The notes beneath the pieces are model-generated. The model was not told where the DNA came from. It made no database searches and saw nothing but the letters and a program-made list of their open reading frames with translations. A stretch of 64,000 nt of DNA, taken from Pedobacter sp. Leaf216 (GTDB taxonomy: Bacteria; Bacteroidota; Bacteroidia; Sphingobacteriales; Sphingobacteriaceae). Numbering within the stretch: position 1 is the stretch's first letter; each line of letters starts with the position of its first letter. Positions 16,063 through 25,966 of this stretch are shown here, piece after piece. Location: the NCBI RefSeq assembly GCF_001421515.1, contig NZ_LMKM01000011.1:3876-67875 (forward strand). The letters run 5' to 3'. A program made the position numbers and the translations under genes.

Positions 16063-17871
16063 TTATTTGTAGTGGTCTGTTAAAGCTTCCATAAAGGAAA
16101 CGATTGATGCTGTTTCTTTCGGACTAAGCTTTAATGGGGTGGAAGAAAGGGTCTGATCGGGAACATCAAGGCCTAAGCCTTTGCCTCCGCCCAGGTTATA
16201 AAATTCTACAACTTTTTCGAGGCTGGAAAAATTACCATTGTGCATATACGGGAATGTTTTGGCTGCGTTTCTTACGGTAGGAGTTTTAAATGCACCTTTA
16301 TAGAAATGGATTTTATATATTTTATATCTGCCTTCGTCTAAATCCAGCTCAGCCTTTGTAAAATCATCGTTTTTAGTCGTGCCCAATATTTCAAGTTCCG
16401 ATCGATCGAAAAGGGGTGGTGCCAGTCCGCTGAATAATGGTGGGAAATGGCATGTGCCGCATTGTGCTTTACCCATAAAAAGGTTGAATCCTTCAACTTG
16501 TTGAGCGGTCATGGAACGTTTATTACCCGCCAGTGCCCCATCGAAAGCTGAATTCATTGGTGCAAGCGTTTTAATATAGGCAGAAATAGCAGTTGCCAGT
16601 TCATTCATACCAGGTGTTCTGGCTGGTGCAAATAATTCAGCGAATACTGTTTTATACTGTTTCTTTGAAAGAATGTTTTTAGAAATCAAATGTTTTGAAC
16701 CGCCCATTTCTAAATGATTAAAAATTACATCATGTACCTGTGCATCTAAATTTTGTGCTCTGCCATCCCAAAATTGGCTGTGTTGCATGGCTGCGTAAAA
16801 CAGCGTAGGCGTGTTGCGTTGCAGAATAGAATCCCGAATTAAAGCGCTGCTTCGAACTTTAAGATCGGTGAAATAATTTTCTTTTTGATGACAACTTGCG
16901 CAACTTACTTTAAGATTTCCGGACAATGCCGCGTCAAAAAAGAGCTTTTTCCCCAGCTTGGCAAGTCGCGATTCCTTTTTCGAATGCTTTTGCTGTTGTC
17001 CGAAACCTTTAAGCGCATCTGGCTGATAAATGTTGTCAGCATTGTAATTAACAAATCCCGAGGAATCTGCTTCAAGCTTCAAATCATTCGTTAAAAGGCC
17101 CATTTCCTTTTGCAGTGGAAGCGCATAATTGAGCAGGTAGTCCATTCTGTTAAAAGTATCGAAATCTAAATGATTATGAAGGTAGATGATGGATTGCACC
17201 AATAAAGCATCCACTCTTGCCCCATGCAAAGGCTTCTGATCTGAATAAGGCTTAATCACCCTTCGCATTGAAGCCGATGCTTCAGAAATTTCCCTCATGC
17301 TGGATTTGAGCAATGGAGCGTCAAAGCCTGCAATAGAGAGTGTTGACCAACGGATGAGCTCGAGCCGTAGGCTTTGCATCATTTGAGCATCGTTTATTTT
17401 GAAATTATAAAGGAGTGAGGGCACATCCTGTACTGACGAGGTTAAGATCTCGGCCTGTTCAATTAATTTAATTTTAGAAAGATGCGGATTTTCCTCAAAA
17501 AGCAGCGCTTCGATATATTGTAATCCCATGGGTTCAACAAGTTCTAATTCTGGCTCCTCTACCTCTGTTTTTGGTGCGGCATTGTAAAATCCGGTTTCGC
17601 TCGGAAAAAAGTATGTCAGAAAACATTCAACTCTTTTATAATCTCTACGGCATTGTAAAAGGGATTTTTTTGCATTTTTAATTGAACTCGAATCCTCGCT
17701 GATCTTACCAATTGCTTTCTGCAACATTTGCGTAGAACGGATGAAGCTGCTCAACTCAATTTTATAATACTCCAGGCCTTGGCTGGCGCCAATATTCCCA
17801 TCATTTCCAACCTTTGCTGCGATTAGGATAAAACTGAAAAGGAATAAAATGGCGACCAGCTTGTTTTTCAT
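16063..17871 (-). CDS. Di-heme cytochrome c peroxidase (CCP/MauG family) with long N-terminal domain, 602 aa
   Basis: A signal peptide is followed by about 270 helical residues of unknown function, then the CCP core: first heme site C324-A-S-C-H328, the typical PTLFYAAMQHSQFWDGRA between the hemes, second heme site C471-G-T-C-H475, and the late FKTPTVRNAAKTFPYMHNG. CCPs reduce peroxide or, in the MauG branch, oxidise protein residues. The N-domain resembles helical domains found in front of CCPs in Bacteroidota, some related to imelysin-type iron proteins, but I am not sure. It lies between a TonB receptor and an acid phosphatase, 18 and 21 bases from each, so one transcript is likely. Confidence 0.88.
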   Translation of the reverse strand: MKNKLVAILFLFSFILIAAKVGNDGNIGASQGLEYYKIELSSFIRSTQMLQKAIGKISEDSSSIKNAKKSLLQCRRDYKRVECFLTYFFPSETGFYNAAPKTEVEEPELELVEPMGLQYIEALLFEENPHLSKIKLIEQAEILTSSVQDVPSLLYNFKINDAQMMQSLRLELIRWSTLSIAGFDAPLLKSSMREISEASASMRRVIKPYSDQKPLHGARVDALLVQSIIYLHNHLDFDTFNRMDYLLNYALPLQKEMGLLTNDLKLEADSSGFVNYNADNIYQPDALKGFGQQQKHSKKESRLAKLGKKLFFDAALSGNLKVSCASCHQKENYFTDLKVRSSALIRDSILQRNTPTLFYAAMQHSQFWDGRAQNLDAQVHDVIFNHLEMGGSKHLISKNILSKKQYKTVFAELFAPARTPGMNELATAISAYIKTLAPMNSAFDGALAGNKRSMTAQQVEGFNLFMGKAQCGTCHFPPLFSGLAPPLFDRSELEILGTTKNDDFTKAELDLDEGRYKIYKIHFYKGAFKTPTVRNAAKTFPYMHNGNFSSLEKVVEFYNLGGGKGLGLDVPDQTLSSTPLKLSPKETASIVSFMEALTDHYK

Positions 17872-17889
17872 GGCTTATTTTAATCGTTA

Positions 17890-20800
17890 TTAGTATACAT
17901 TGTATTTTATCCCAAATGATGCTGTTGCACCGGTAGTTAAAGAGGAATAGGTATATTCCTGCTCATACTGGTACCTTCTTTGATCTTGATTAAGCAGATT
18001 GTTGGCAGAGCCATATAGGGAAAGCTTCGGCGTGATGAAGAAGTTTATGTTTGCATCAAGATAATTTGCTTTGTCGTAATATACGTCACCTTTGTTATTT
18101 ACGCCTAATATGGTGATAAAGTCAGAGGTGTTGTTGTAGGAAAGACGCACGTTGAAGCGTTTAACTTCGTAAGCTAGAGATAAGTTTAGGATATCTTTAG
18201 CGGTACCTGGCAGTTTCGGTTGCCCTTCTTTTACGAAAATGAAATTGTGTGTGTAGTTAGAATAGATGCTCAGGTGGTTAAATGGTTTAGGCAGGAAGTT
18301 TAAACTTCGCTGAAAAGCAAATTCCATACCCAGGATATTCGCTGTACCACCATTGCCAGGCATAGTTCTTTCAAGCAATCCGTTACTGGCTTTCAGTTTA
18401 TCGTAATCTGTTTTGTACGAAGCAACTGTTGTGGGGTTGGCGCCTTGTGCCAGCAAAGATTCTGGCGATTCCACTGCGCTCTCTACCTGACTAAAAGGAA
18501 CTAAATCTCTGGAAAGGATCCGGTAATTGGTGATGTTCTTTAAATACACGCCGGCAGAAATTAAGCCGGTATTACCTGTATAAAGTTCTCCAAGTAAATC
18601 TAAGTTGTTAGATAGGGTAGGTTGAATCTCTGGATTTCCCTGTTTGATCAATTTATCTTTCACATTCACATTAATGTAAGGGGAGATGTCTTTATAATCC
18701 GGCCTTGAAATGGTTTTGGTATATGCAAATCTGAATACCTGATCTTTCGTAGGCGTGTATTTCATTAAAAGCGCTGGCATAAAGTTAAGAAAATCTGATT
18801 TGGTTACCTGCTTTGCCGGAATAAAGTCTGCCCGTACATTGTAATTATAACCTTCGTATTTTACCGTACTGTATTCAACTCTTCCACCAATAATTACCGA
18901 AAGTTTTTCGCCCAGATTTTGGGTACTCATAACATAGCCTGATGAGATTGACTCATCACCTGAGTAATTATTGCCCAATACATCCTGGTATACTCTGTTC
19001 AGCATGAAATCTTCGGTATCTCCATAATAGCTTTTATTTAAATTAGAGATCCACTCAGAGGATCCAGCGTTTCCAACATTGTAATCAGAGTTGATGTTTA
19101 GCGTGCTACTCATGTTAACGGAGTTATTAGCGAAACCGCTCCAAAATGGAGTCCATCCTATGTAATCAGCCAGCTTTGGTTTTTTACCTGCAGCCAGCTC
19201 TGCCTGGTATTGCGCACGAAGTGCAGGATCGATTTGCGGAGTCCACCTTACCCTACGGGTGGTTTCATTTACGAGGTCTAATCCCCGATACTTTGCGCCA
19301 AACTTTAGGGTGTTGGAATATTTGCCGCTTATAAGTGGTACGCTTAAGTCTGCCTGGGCAAGGTATTGTCTGGTCCGTGCCCGTTTATCGGTGCCCGTAA
19401 AGTTATCCATATACCATGTATCTGCCGAATCTGTTCTGTTAGAGGGCTTACCTGCTAAATTTTTGAAAATATTTTCAACCTCAAAACCATTATTGGCTTT
19501 GATAAATTTAGAATTGTTGTAATCCATTGTTACGCTTTTTTCATTCTCACTTTCGAGCTCAAGCTCTATCACATCCGGACGGTCAGTTACATTTCGAAGG
19601 TAAGAGCCTTTCCAGGTTAATTTAGTTCTACCCAGAAGGTGCTCCCCTTCTAATCCAAGGTTCATGATCTTTTGAATAATCTGGCTTCCATTCCGGTTGT
19701 TTAGGCCACCCTCAATATGTCGTTCCAGCTCTGGCTGGTAAACCGGATTTTTAGGGTCATTTTTTACGTTTACATAATATTGGCCTGATGGGTCATCAAT
19801 GTAATCGTTATTGGCATCGGTAATTTTTCTGCCAACACCTTCCCAACCTGCTGCCCGCTGCCAGTTTTTAGGATATTCCGCACCGATATCATCTACTTTA
19901 AGCGTCGAAATTTTTCTCCAGTCGTTATATTTATTATAGATTCCGGTTAGTGTGATTGTATTCTTCGCATTGAATTTGTAATCAACACCGATGGTATAAC
20001 TTTGGCGGATGCGTTCTAGATTATTCTGCACCATGTTCAGAAATCGGGGCATAAAATAGGTTTGTTTGTCTACCCATTTTACATCTTCCCAGGTTGTCTG
20101 GTGATCATCAGAACCCAAAAATTGTTTATAATAAGAAACCGATGCCATTATGCCAAGTTTTTTATCTTTCAGGAAGCGGTCGCCGAATACGATATTTCCA
20201 TTATAACCTTCTTTTTGAACGATATTGCTATATCCACCTCCTGCTGTAACGGAGAGCAGCCTCCCATAGGGTGCTTTACGTGTAATCAGATTAACCACGC
20301 CTCCAATGGCATCTCCGTCCATATCTGGGGTAATGGCTTTGGTTACCTCTACCGATTGCACCATATCAGCAGGTATTGCGCTGATGCCTACAGCACGATT
20401 TTCGCCCGTTCCGGCAATGTTTGAACCATTGATGCTGATTGTACTCTTTGATGGATCTGTACCTCTAATGCTTACCAAGGAGGCCTCACCCTGATCCAAT
20501 TGAACATGCACGCCGGGAATCCGTTTGAGTGCATCCCCAATGTTTGGATCGGGAAACCGGCCAATCTGATCAGATGAAATGACGTTAACGATCCGGTCTG
20601 AGTTTTTTTGCTGGTTGAGTGCCTTTAGCGCGGATGCTCTGTTTCCGCTCACCACAACTGTTTCCAATCCATTTTCTTTCGACAGATATAAAACAACATC
20701 TATCTTTTGATCGATATTTTTGACTGTTTTAAGTACTTTGCTGATTGTATTATAACCAATATAACTAATGGAAAGTGTGTAAGTCCCTTCCGGCAGACCG

Positions 20801-20979
20801 AGCAGATTATAATTTCCATTTTGATCGGAAATCGTTGTTTTAGACAGTTCAGCAATTTTGACAGAAGCGCCGGGTAAGCCGAGTTTGTTTTCATCCACGA
20901 TCCTGCCAGTGATGGTGCTTTGCCCAAAAGTAAGGACGGGCAATAAAAAAAGGATTAAATTGATTGCTAACTTTTTCAT
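17890..20979 (-). CDS. TonB-dependent receptor with carboxypeptidase-like N-domain, 1029 aa
   Basis: I choose ATG 20979 (MKKLAINLILFLLPVLTFGQ), which gives a signal peptide, over the longer frame from 21108. A beta-sandwich (STITGRIVDENKLGLPGASV ... NYNLLGLPEGTYTLSISYIG) precedes the plug. Plug residues VNVISSDQIGRFPDPNIGDA, LKRIPGVHV, SIRGTDPSKSTISINGSNI and ITPDMDGDAIGGVVNLITR are those of the TIGR01782-type receptors rather than SusC. The barrel ends in a Phe/Tyr-type strand (SFGIKYNVY). It should import a ligand across the outer membrane with TonB energy. First gene of the operon with the peroxidase and phosphatase, so its cargo may be an iron- or phosphate-containing compound. Confidence 0.88.
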   Translation of the reverse strand: MKKLAINLILFLLPVLTFGQSTITGRIVDENKLGLPGASVKIAELSKTTISDQNGNYNLLGLPEGTYTLSISYIGYNTISKVLKTVKNIDQKIDVVLYLSKENGLETVVVSGNRASALKALNQQKNSDRIVNVISSDQIGRFPDPNIGDALKRIPGVHVQLDQGEASLVSIRGTDPSKSTISINGSNIAGTGENRAVGISAIPADMVQSVEVTKAITPDMDGDAIGGVVNLITRKAPYGRLLSVTAGGGYSNIVQKEGYNGNIVFGDRFLKDKKLGIMASVSYYKQFLGSDDHQTTWEDVKWVDKQTYFMPRFLNMVQNNLERIRQSYTIGVDYKFNAKNTITLTGIYNKYNDWRKISTLKVDDIGAEYPKNWQRAAGWEGVGRKITDANNDYIDDPSGQYYVNVKNDPKNPVYQPELERHIEGGLNNRNGSQIIQKIMNLGLEGEHLLGRTKLTWKGSYLRNVTDRPDVIELELESENEKSVTMDYNNSKFIKANNGFEVENIFKNLAGKPSNRTDSADTWYMDNFTGTDKRARTRQYLAQADLSVPLISGKYSNTLKFGAKYRGLDLVNETTRRVRWTPQIDPALRAQYQAELAAGKKPKLADYIGWTPFWSGFANNSVNMSSTLNINSDYNVGNAGSSEWISNLNKSYYGDTEDFMLNRVYQDVLGNNYSGDESISSGYVMSTQNLGEKLSVIIGGRVEYSTVKYEGYNYNVRADFIPAKQVTKSDFLNFMPALLMKYTPTKDQVFRFAYTKTISRPDYKDISPYINVNVKDKLIKQGNPEIQPTLSNNLDLLGELYTGNTGLISAGVYLKNITNYRILSRDLVPFSQVESAVESPESLLAQGANPTTVASYKTDYDKLKASNGLLERTMPGNGGTANILGMEFAFQRSLNFLPKPFNHLSIYSNYTHNFIFVKEGQPKLPGTAKDILNLSLAYEVKRFNVRLSYNNTSDFITILGVNNKGDVYYDKANYLDANINFFITPKLSLYGSANNLLNQDQRRYQYEQEYTYSSLTTGATASFGIKYNVY

Positions 20980-21202
20980 GATTGTTTGGAAACCAGATTT
21001 GTTTTTAAGTTTGTTGGTTTTGTTATCTGCAAAGGTTAACCACGAAAATAGCTTATCAAATTTTGGAGTGTTACACAACGTGAACGGGTGGTTTTGGTCC
21101 GTGAACAAGGTGTTGCGGATGGATTTTTTGACTTTGTAATAATATGTAAATCAGGTGTTTATGTGTGTATTTTTAAGCCATTAAGTTTATGTTATCAGTT
21201 TG

Positions 21203-22759
21203 TTAAGCTAGGACACTGCCGGTAATTTTGCTAAGAAAACCAGGCAGCGATTCGTTTTCCTTTAGCTGAAGTTTTTTGCGGACCCGGTATCTGGTGGTTC
21301 TCAAACTCTCTGGAGAAATGCCGAGCATGGTGGCAACTTCTTGTGAGCTTAAATTCATTTTAGTTAGGGCTAGAAAGCGGAGATCGGTAGGGGAAAGGGA
21401 AGGTGCGGTGTCTTTCAGCCGGTCGAAAAAGTTTTCGTGAATTTCTTCATATACAGTTTTGAAATCCTCCCAGATTTGGTCAAGACTCGTATTGTCGTTA
21501 ATCATCTCGATCATCTTTTTGAGATCTCGTCTTTGGTCACGCCGATCATCCTGAATAATGTTGTTAAATTTTTGAGTGAGTTCGGCCAGAAATTCATTTT
21601 TACGAATCATGTGGAGTGTAAAGCTGGATAGTGCTTTGTTTTTCCGCTCCAGTTCAAAGGCCATTGCCTTCCGCTCCGATTCGTATCTTAAATGATTATG
21701 GCTGTTTTTTAACTTTTGCTTAGTGAAATAAAAATATCCGAGCACGATGAGAAGTCCGCAAAAACACAAACAAAAACAGCTGATAACTCTGTTAAGTATT
21801 TTCTCATTATGAAGCTCACCGATTTGCATATTCTTGTGTTGCACCTCGAAAAGCGTTTGAAGGAGATTAAGTTGCTTATCATTATGGTCATTGTAGCTTT
21901 TCGCATATGCTGCCCTTGCTTTTTCACTGTAATAATAGGCACTGTCGTAACGGCCAAGGGCATGAAAGGTCTTAGCCAGGTCCCGATGGGCACTGCTGAT
22001 CTGAATTGGGTTTTCCATTTTAATCGCCAGTTGTTCCGCTTCTTTGGTAAAACGGAGAGCTAGAACATAATTTTCCATTTTCCGGTAAGTATCTCCAATA
22101 TTATTGAGCAACGCGGGCTTATCTGTTTTTTGGGTGCCGTTTTTAGACAATTTCAATGCCATTAGGAAATAATGCAACGCACCATCGAAATTCTGCTGGT
22201 CTTCATAAATGCCACCTATTCTCGAATAAGTATTTAGAATCTGATTTTGATCTTTTATCTTGAGAAAGGCATTCAGCGCATATTGCTGGTATTGGTAGGC
22301 GCTATCGAGTTTTCCTAATTTTTCTAAGTTTAAACCGATATTTCCATAAGTTTCGCCAATACCTGCCAGATCCTTTTTCTGAAAGTAAAGTTTTAAGGCA
22401 TCATTAAAATAAGCAGATGCCTTCGTAAAACGCTGATTTTTATAATAAATCTTTCCGATCTTATTTGAATTGTCTGCAAGGCCTGTAGCGTCCTTGTTTT
22501 GCTTGAAAAATGCTGATGCACGATAGTAATATTCCAGTGCCTGAGGCATTGCACCACCTTTAAAAAAAATATCTCCGATTTGATCGTTACATTTTGCTGC
22601 CATTCGCGAATTGTGGCTTCGAAGCGATTTATCCAGTAGTTTTTTTAAAGCCAGATAAGCAGTATCAGATGATTTTGAAGGGTTAGTGCCAGTCTGGGCC
22701 AGGCCGTGAAAAGGATAAATATAAATCAAAGCAGTGATGACAATCAGGAGTCTGAGCAT
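21203..22759 (-). CDS. TPR membrane-linked LuxR-type regulator, 518 aa
   Basis: The layout is signal peptide (to about residue 22), TPR repeats to about 290 (SHNSRMAAKCNDQIGDIF, ALEYYYRASAFFKQN, LDSAYQYQQYALNAF and later units), one membrane segment at about 320-345 (CFCLCFCGLLIVLGYFYF), a coiled region and a C-terminal helix-turn-helix (LSPTDLRFLALTKMNLSSQE, then VATMLGISPESL). The TPRs face the periplasm and the HTH the cytoplasm. Such proteins regulate nutrient genes in Bacteroidota without phosphorelay partners. It is adjacent to, and in the same orientation as, the receptor operon (224-base gap), and divergent from the kelch/SARP-like gene, so it may control one or both. Confidence 0.85.
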   Translation of the reverse strand: MLRLLIVITALIYIYPFHGLAQTGTNPSKSSDTAYLALKKLLDKSLRSHNSRMAAKCNDQIGDIFFKGGAMPQALEYYYRASAFFKQNKDATGLADNSNKIGKIYYKNQRFTKASAYFNDALKLYFQKKDLAGIGETYGNIGLNLEKLGKLDSAYQYQQYALNAFLKIKDQNQILNTYSRIGGIYEDQQNFDGALHYFLMALKLSKNGTQKTDKPALLNNIGDTYRKMENYVLALRFTKEAEQLAIKMENPIQISSAHRDLAKTFHALGRYDSAYYYSEKARAAYAKSYNDHNDKQLNLLQTLFEVQHKNMQIGELHNEKILNRVISCFCLCFCGLLIVLGYFYFTKQKLKNSHNHLRYESERKAMAFELERKNKALSSFTLHMIRKNEFLAELTQKFNNIIQDDRRDQRRDLKKMIEMINDNTSLDQIWEDFKTVYEEIHENFFDRLKDTAPSLSPTDLRFLALTKMNLSSQEVATMLGISPESLRTTRYRVRKKLQLKENESLPGFLSKITGSVLA

Positions 22760-23195
22760 TCTTTATTCTCTTTCTATATTGGTGTGATAAACAATTCATC
22801 CAGGCGCCACAGGCAAATGGAATCTTTAAAGCTGAAATTTCTGTTCCTTTTTTGAAGGATTAGCGTTACTTGATGTAAGTTTTCGGGCACACAAAGTTAA
22901 AACCTCAATATTAAGGGAGCTTTAACTGTAGTTTAAAAGTTGGCTTACTTAATATTAACTATAAGGAAAAGAGGGTAATTTTAAAGGAAAGTTTTAGAGC
23001 AGAGTATTCGTTAAACCTAGTATAATCAAGCTGAAATTAATATTTTGGGTGATGGGATTAACTGTAATACATCTGCGTACATAATATATATTTAACAGTA
23101 AATTAATATTGAAAGCCTTTCTTTGCACTACACAAAACATATTACCTGATGCATAGAGCTATATCCTGAACAAGTGTTAATGGATTAGGATAATA
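22760..23195. other. Divergent intergenic control region
   Basis: It separates two regulator genes pointing away from each other. On the minus strand TAACTTTG (22899-22892) fits the -7 box TAnnTTTG of Bacteroidota, but no matching -33 box was found 19 bases further out, so I do not call a promoter. No gene is present. Confidence 0.5.
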
Positions 23196-25820
23196 ATGAT
23201 TTTTCGTAAAATGATCAATTTTAATTGGCCTTCCGGGTGCTTAAGTTTTTCAGGAAATAAAGGATCTGCCAAATGGCTTTTCATAAGTTTGATTTTTATT
23301 TCTTTTTTATCTTACGGCCAGAATAACGGACTTCAGTTTGCAGGTCAGCACGCGGTACAGGATAGCCGGACTTCGCTGGATCTGAGTTTTGAAAATGCTT
23401 TATGTCTTCAGGGGAATTTTGAAATTTCTTTCGACCTGTTTTTTACGCCCAGGCAAAAGGATTATTACGGTTACGTATTCCGCATGATTGACCAGCAGGG
23501 ATACAACATTGATTTGCTGTATGATCAGAAATCTACAAACGGACAAAATTTCAAGTTAATACTGGGAAATAGATTTTCAAACATTGCATCTCATCTGGAT
23601 ACCGGGATTTTGATCTCTAAGTGGACACATTTTAGTTTGAAATATCACCGGGAAACAGACCTTCTGGTCCTGAGTGATGGATACCACACCTTTTCAGAGG
23701 TGAATGTTAAACTTACAAAATCTGAATGCTTTAAGGTGTTATTTGGAGCAAACCATTTCAAACGGTTCAAAACAACTGATGTTCCGGCAATGAACATCAG
23801 GGATATTCGTATCCTCGTGAATGAAAATCTAAAATTTTATTGGCCATTAGATGAATTGGAAGGTTCATTTGCTGTAGACCGTATAAGTGGAAAGAAAGCA
23901 AAGGTGGAGAACCCCACCTGGATCAATGGTAGCCATAGTAAATGGCGGATGGTGAAGAGTTTTACAGTCCAAGGTAATCCCAGTACAGCATTTAATTCAA
24001 ACAAGGAACAGATTTATATTGTAGCTTCAAATTATTTGTACCAGGTTTCCATCCAAGATGGAAATTTGGATTCGCTTCCCTATGATGGTACTAGAAACCT
24101 CAAAGCCGGCAATCAATCTATCTATAATCCTTTATCAAACGATTTGTATAATGTGTTTATTGACCAGAAGAAAGTTTCAAAATATAATCTCACCACCCGG
24201 AAATGGGATCAGCAATATGAATTACCAAAACGGTTAACTAAATACTGGCATGCGAATAAAGTAATTTCTAATTGGGACTCTGCACTATACTTTTTTGGAG
24301 GTTACGGCCAACTTATGTACAAGGATTCCATTCAACGGTATGATTTTAAAAGTAAAATATGGAGTGATGTTAAAATAAGCGGGAAAGCATTTAAACCCAG
24401 GTATCTAGCTGCGTCGGGGATTTCGGCAAATGGGGAAAGCGTTTACATTTTAGGCGGTTACGGCAGTAATACCGGTGAGCAAATGCTTAACCCGGAAAAT
24501 TATTATGATCTTATCAAATTCTCTTTGAAAACCAACACAGTTCAAAAAGTTTTCGAACTTAAAAGGCCGGATCAGGATTTTGCATTTGCTGCATCGCTCA
24601 TTATCGATTCAGCAGCCCGGAAGTACTATGGTTTAATTTTCCCGAATGATAAGTTCAACTCAGCGTTGAGATTGGTAACCGGGTCGCTTTCACAGCCGAC
24701 ATATCAAATATTAGGCAACTCCATTCCTTATCTATTTCATGACATTAACTCTTATGCTGATCTATATTATTGTCCGGTAAATAAAAAATTTATAGCCATA
24801 ACTCTTTTTACGAATGATGAGCATGTGACACAGGTAAAGATTTATGCAATTGATTCACCGGTAGGTACAGGCAGGCCCCTTAATGAAATCAAAAAAACAC
24901 CTTATTATTTGTATCTAGTTGGAATTCTAGCCCTGTTACTGGTTTTGGCTATGGCCTTATATATTAAATTGAGTAAAAAGAAAGTTCGAGAAGATTTAAA
25001 ACAACCTTTAGTTGGTAATGTTGAATTGCACGATATTGCCTTATCCGACATAAGTATTCCATCTGAAAAATCTAATTTATTTCCATCGGTTTCTTCGAAA
25101 CCAATTCAACTTTTCCTTTTCGGTAATTTACAGCTTTTTGATGAGGAGGGAACCGAAGTTTCGAAACAGCTTTCACCATTAGTGAAAGAGTTATTCTTAC
25201 TGATTCTATTATACAGCCTGCGAAGGGAGGGCGGAATTTCAGCTAAAATGCTAGATGAAATTTTATGGTTTGGAAAATCCGAACGCATTGCCAGGAACAA
25301 CCGATCTGTAAACATTGCAAAGCTGAAAAACTTTTTGGATCGTTTAAATCATTTTCGGTTGAACAAAGATTCCGGATATTGGCGCATCGATATAGATCCT
25401 GAGTCTGTGTACGTGGATTATATTCATTACATCAATATCCTTCAAAACCAAACCGCTACTGCACAGCAAGTAGAAGATTTTTTTCAACTTATTAAGCGTG
25501 GGCCACTGCTTCAAAACCTGGAGTTTGATTGGTTAGATGGTTTTAAATCGGAGCTGTCTCATGAGATCATAAATGTTTTGCTTTCACGGGCCAGAAAGCC
25601 CGAATCTACCATAAATCCTGAATTAACAATTCAACTGGCTGATTATATACTTAATTTTGATCCGGTAAACGAGGAAGCTGTTATTTTAAAATGTCGTGCC
25701 TTGGGCCTTGCTGGTAAGCATGCACTTGCTAAAAACACTTTTGATCGTTTTATGAAAGATTATCAATCCCTTTACGGAGATACATTTAAAAGAACTTTTC
25801 CATCGATAATGGAAGGATAG
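23196..25820 (+). CDS. Membrane-spanning LamG/kelch sensor with SARP-like DNA-binding domain, 874 aa
   Basis: The order of parts is: signal anchor (KWLFISLIFISFLSYGQ); LamG/concanavalin-like sandwich at about 45-240 (LQFAGQHAVQDSRTSLDLSF ... KFYWPLDE); kelch-type propeller at about 250-560 (YFFGGYGQLMYKDSIQRYDF, VYILGGYGSNTGEQM); one membrane helix at about 567-590 (YYLYLVGILALLLVLAMALY); and a cytoplasmic winged-helix region at about 634-741 (IQLFLFGNLQLFDEEG ... NRSVNIAKLKNFLDRL) with a helical BTAD-like tail to 874. This is a one-component sensor: the outside binds a carbohydrate or surface ligand and the inside binds DNA. It lies 146 bases before the eight-gene array at 25967, which it very likely controls. 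Confidence 0.82.
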   Translation: MIFRKMINFNWPSGCLSFSGNKGSAKWLFISLIFISFLSYGQNNGLQFAGQHAVQDSRTSLDLSFENALCLQGNFEISFDLFFTPRQKDYYGYVFRMIDQQGYNIDLLYDQKSTNGQNFKLILGNRFSNIASHLDTGILISKWTHFSLKYHRETDLLVLSDGYHTFSEVNVKLTKSECFKVLFGANHFKRFKTTDVPAMNIRDIRILVNENLKFYWPLDELEGSFAVDRISGKKAKVENPTWINGSHSKWRMVKSFTVQGNPSTAFNSNKEQIYIVASNYLYQVSIQDGNLDSLPYDGTRNLKAGNQSIYNPLSNDLYNVFIDQKKVSKYNLTTRKWDQQYELPKRLTKYWHANKVISNWDSALYFFGGYGQLMYKDSIQRYDFKSKIWSDVKISGKAFKPRYLAASGISANGESVYILGGYGSNTGEQMLNPENYYDLIKFSLKTNTVQKVFELKRPDQDFAFAASLIIDSAARKYYGLIFPNDKFNSALRLVTGSLSQPTYQILGNSIPYLFHDINSYADLYYCPVNKKFIAITLFTNDEHVTQVKIYAIDSPVGTGRPLNEIKKTPYYLYLVGILALLLVLAMALYIKLSKKKVREDLKQPLVGNVELHDIALSDISIPSEKSNLFPSVSSKPIQLFLFGNLQLFDEEGTEVSKQLSPLVKELFLLILLYSLRREGGISAKMLDEILWFGKSERIARNNRSVNIAKLKNFLDRLNHFRLNKDSGYWRIDIDPESVYVDYIHYINILQNQTATAQQVEDFFQLIKRGPLLQNLEFDWLDGFKSELSHEIINVLLSRARKPESTINPELTIQLADYILNFDPVNEEAVILKCRALGLAGKHALAKNTFDRFMKDYQSLYGDTFKRTFPSIMEG

Positions 25821-25966
25821 GTATAGCCATGTTACCTCAATATTAAGCTTTTGCTAATAAATCTGCCGTTAATTTTCCATTAGTCTTTTGTTAATACATG
25901 AAACCGTAATTCGCATCGAAAATTCCTGGATCAGTCCCTTCAGGTCTATCAAATTCGAGCAATTTT

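Noticed and set aside
25887..25913. Promoter TTTG ... TAATTCG before the module 1 SusC gene
   Set aside because: The gap between the boxes is 16 bases rather than about 19, and the -7 box lacks TTTG, so it was not called.
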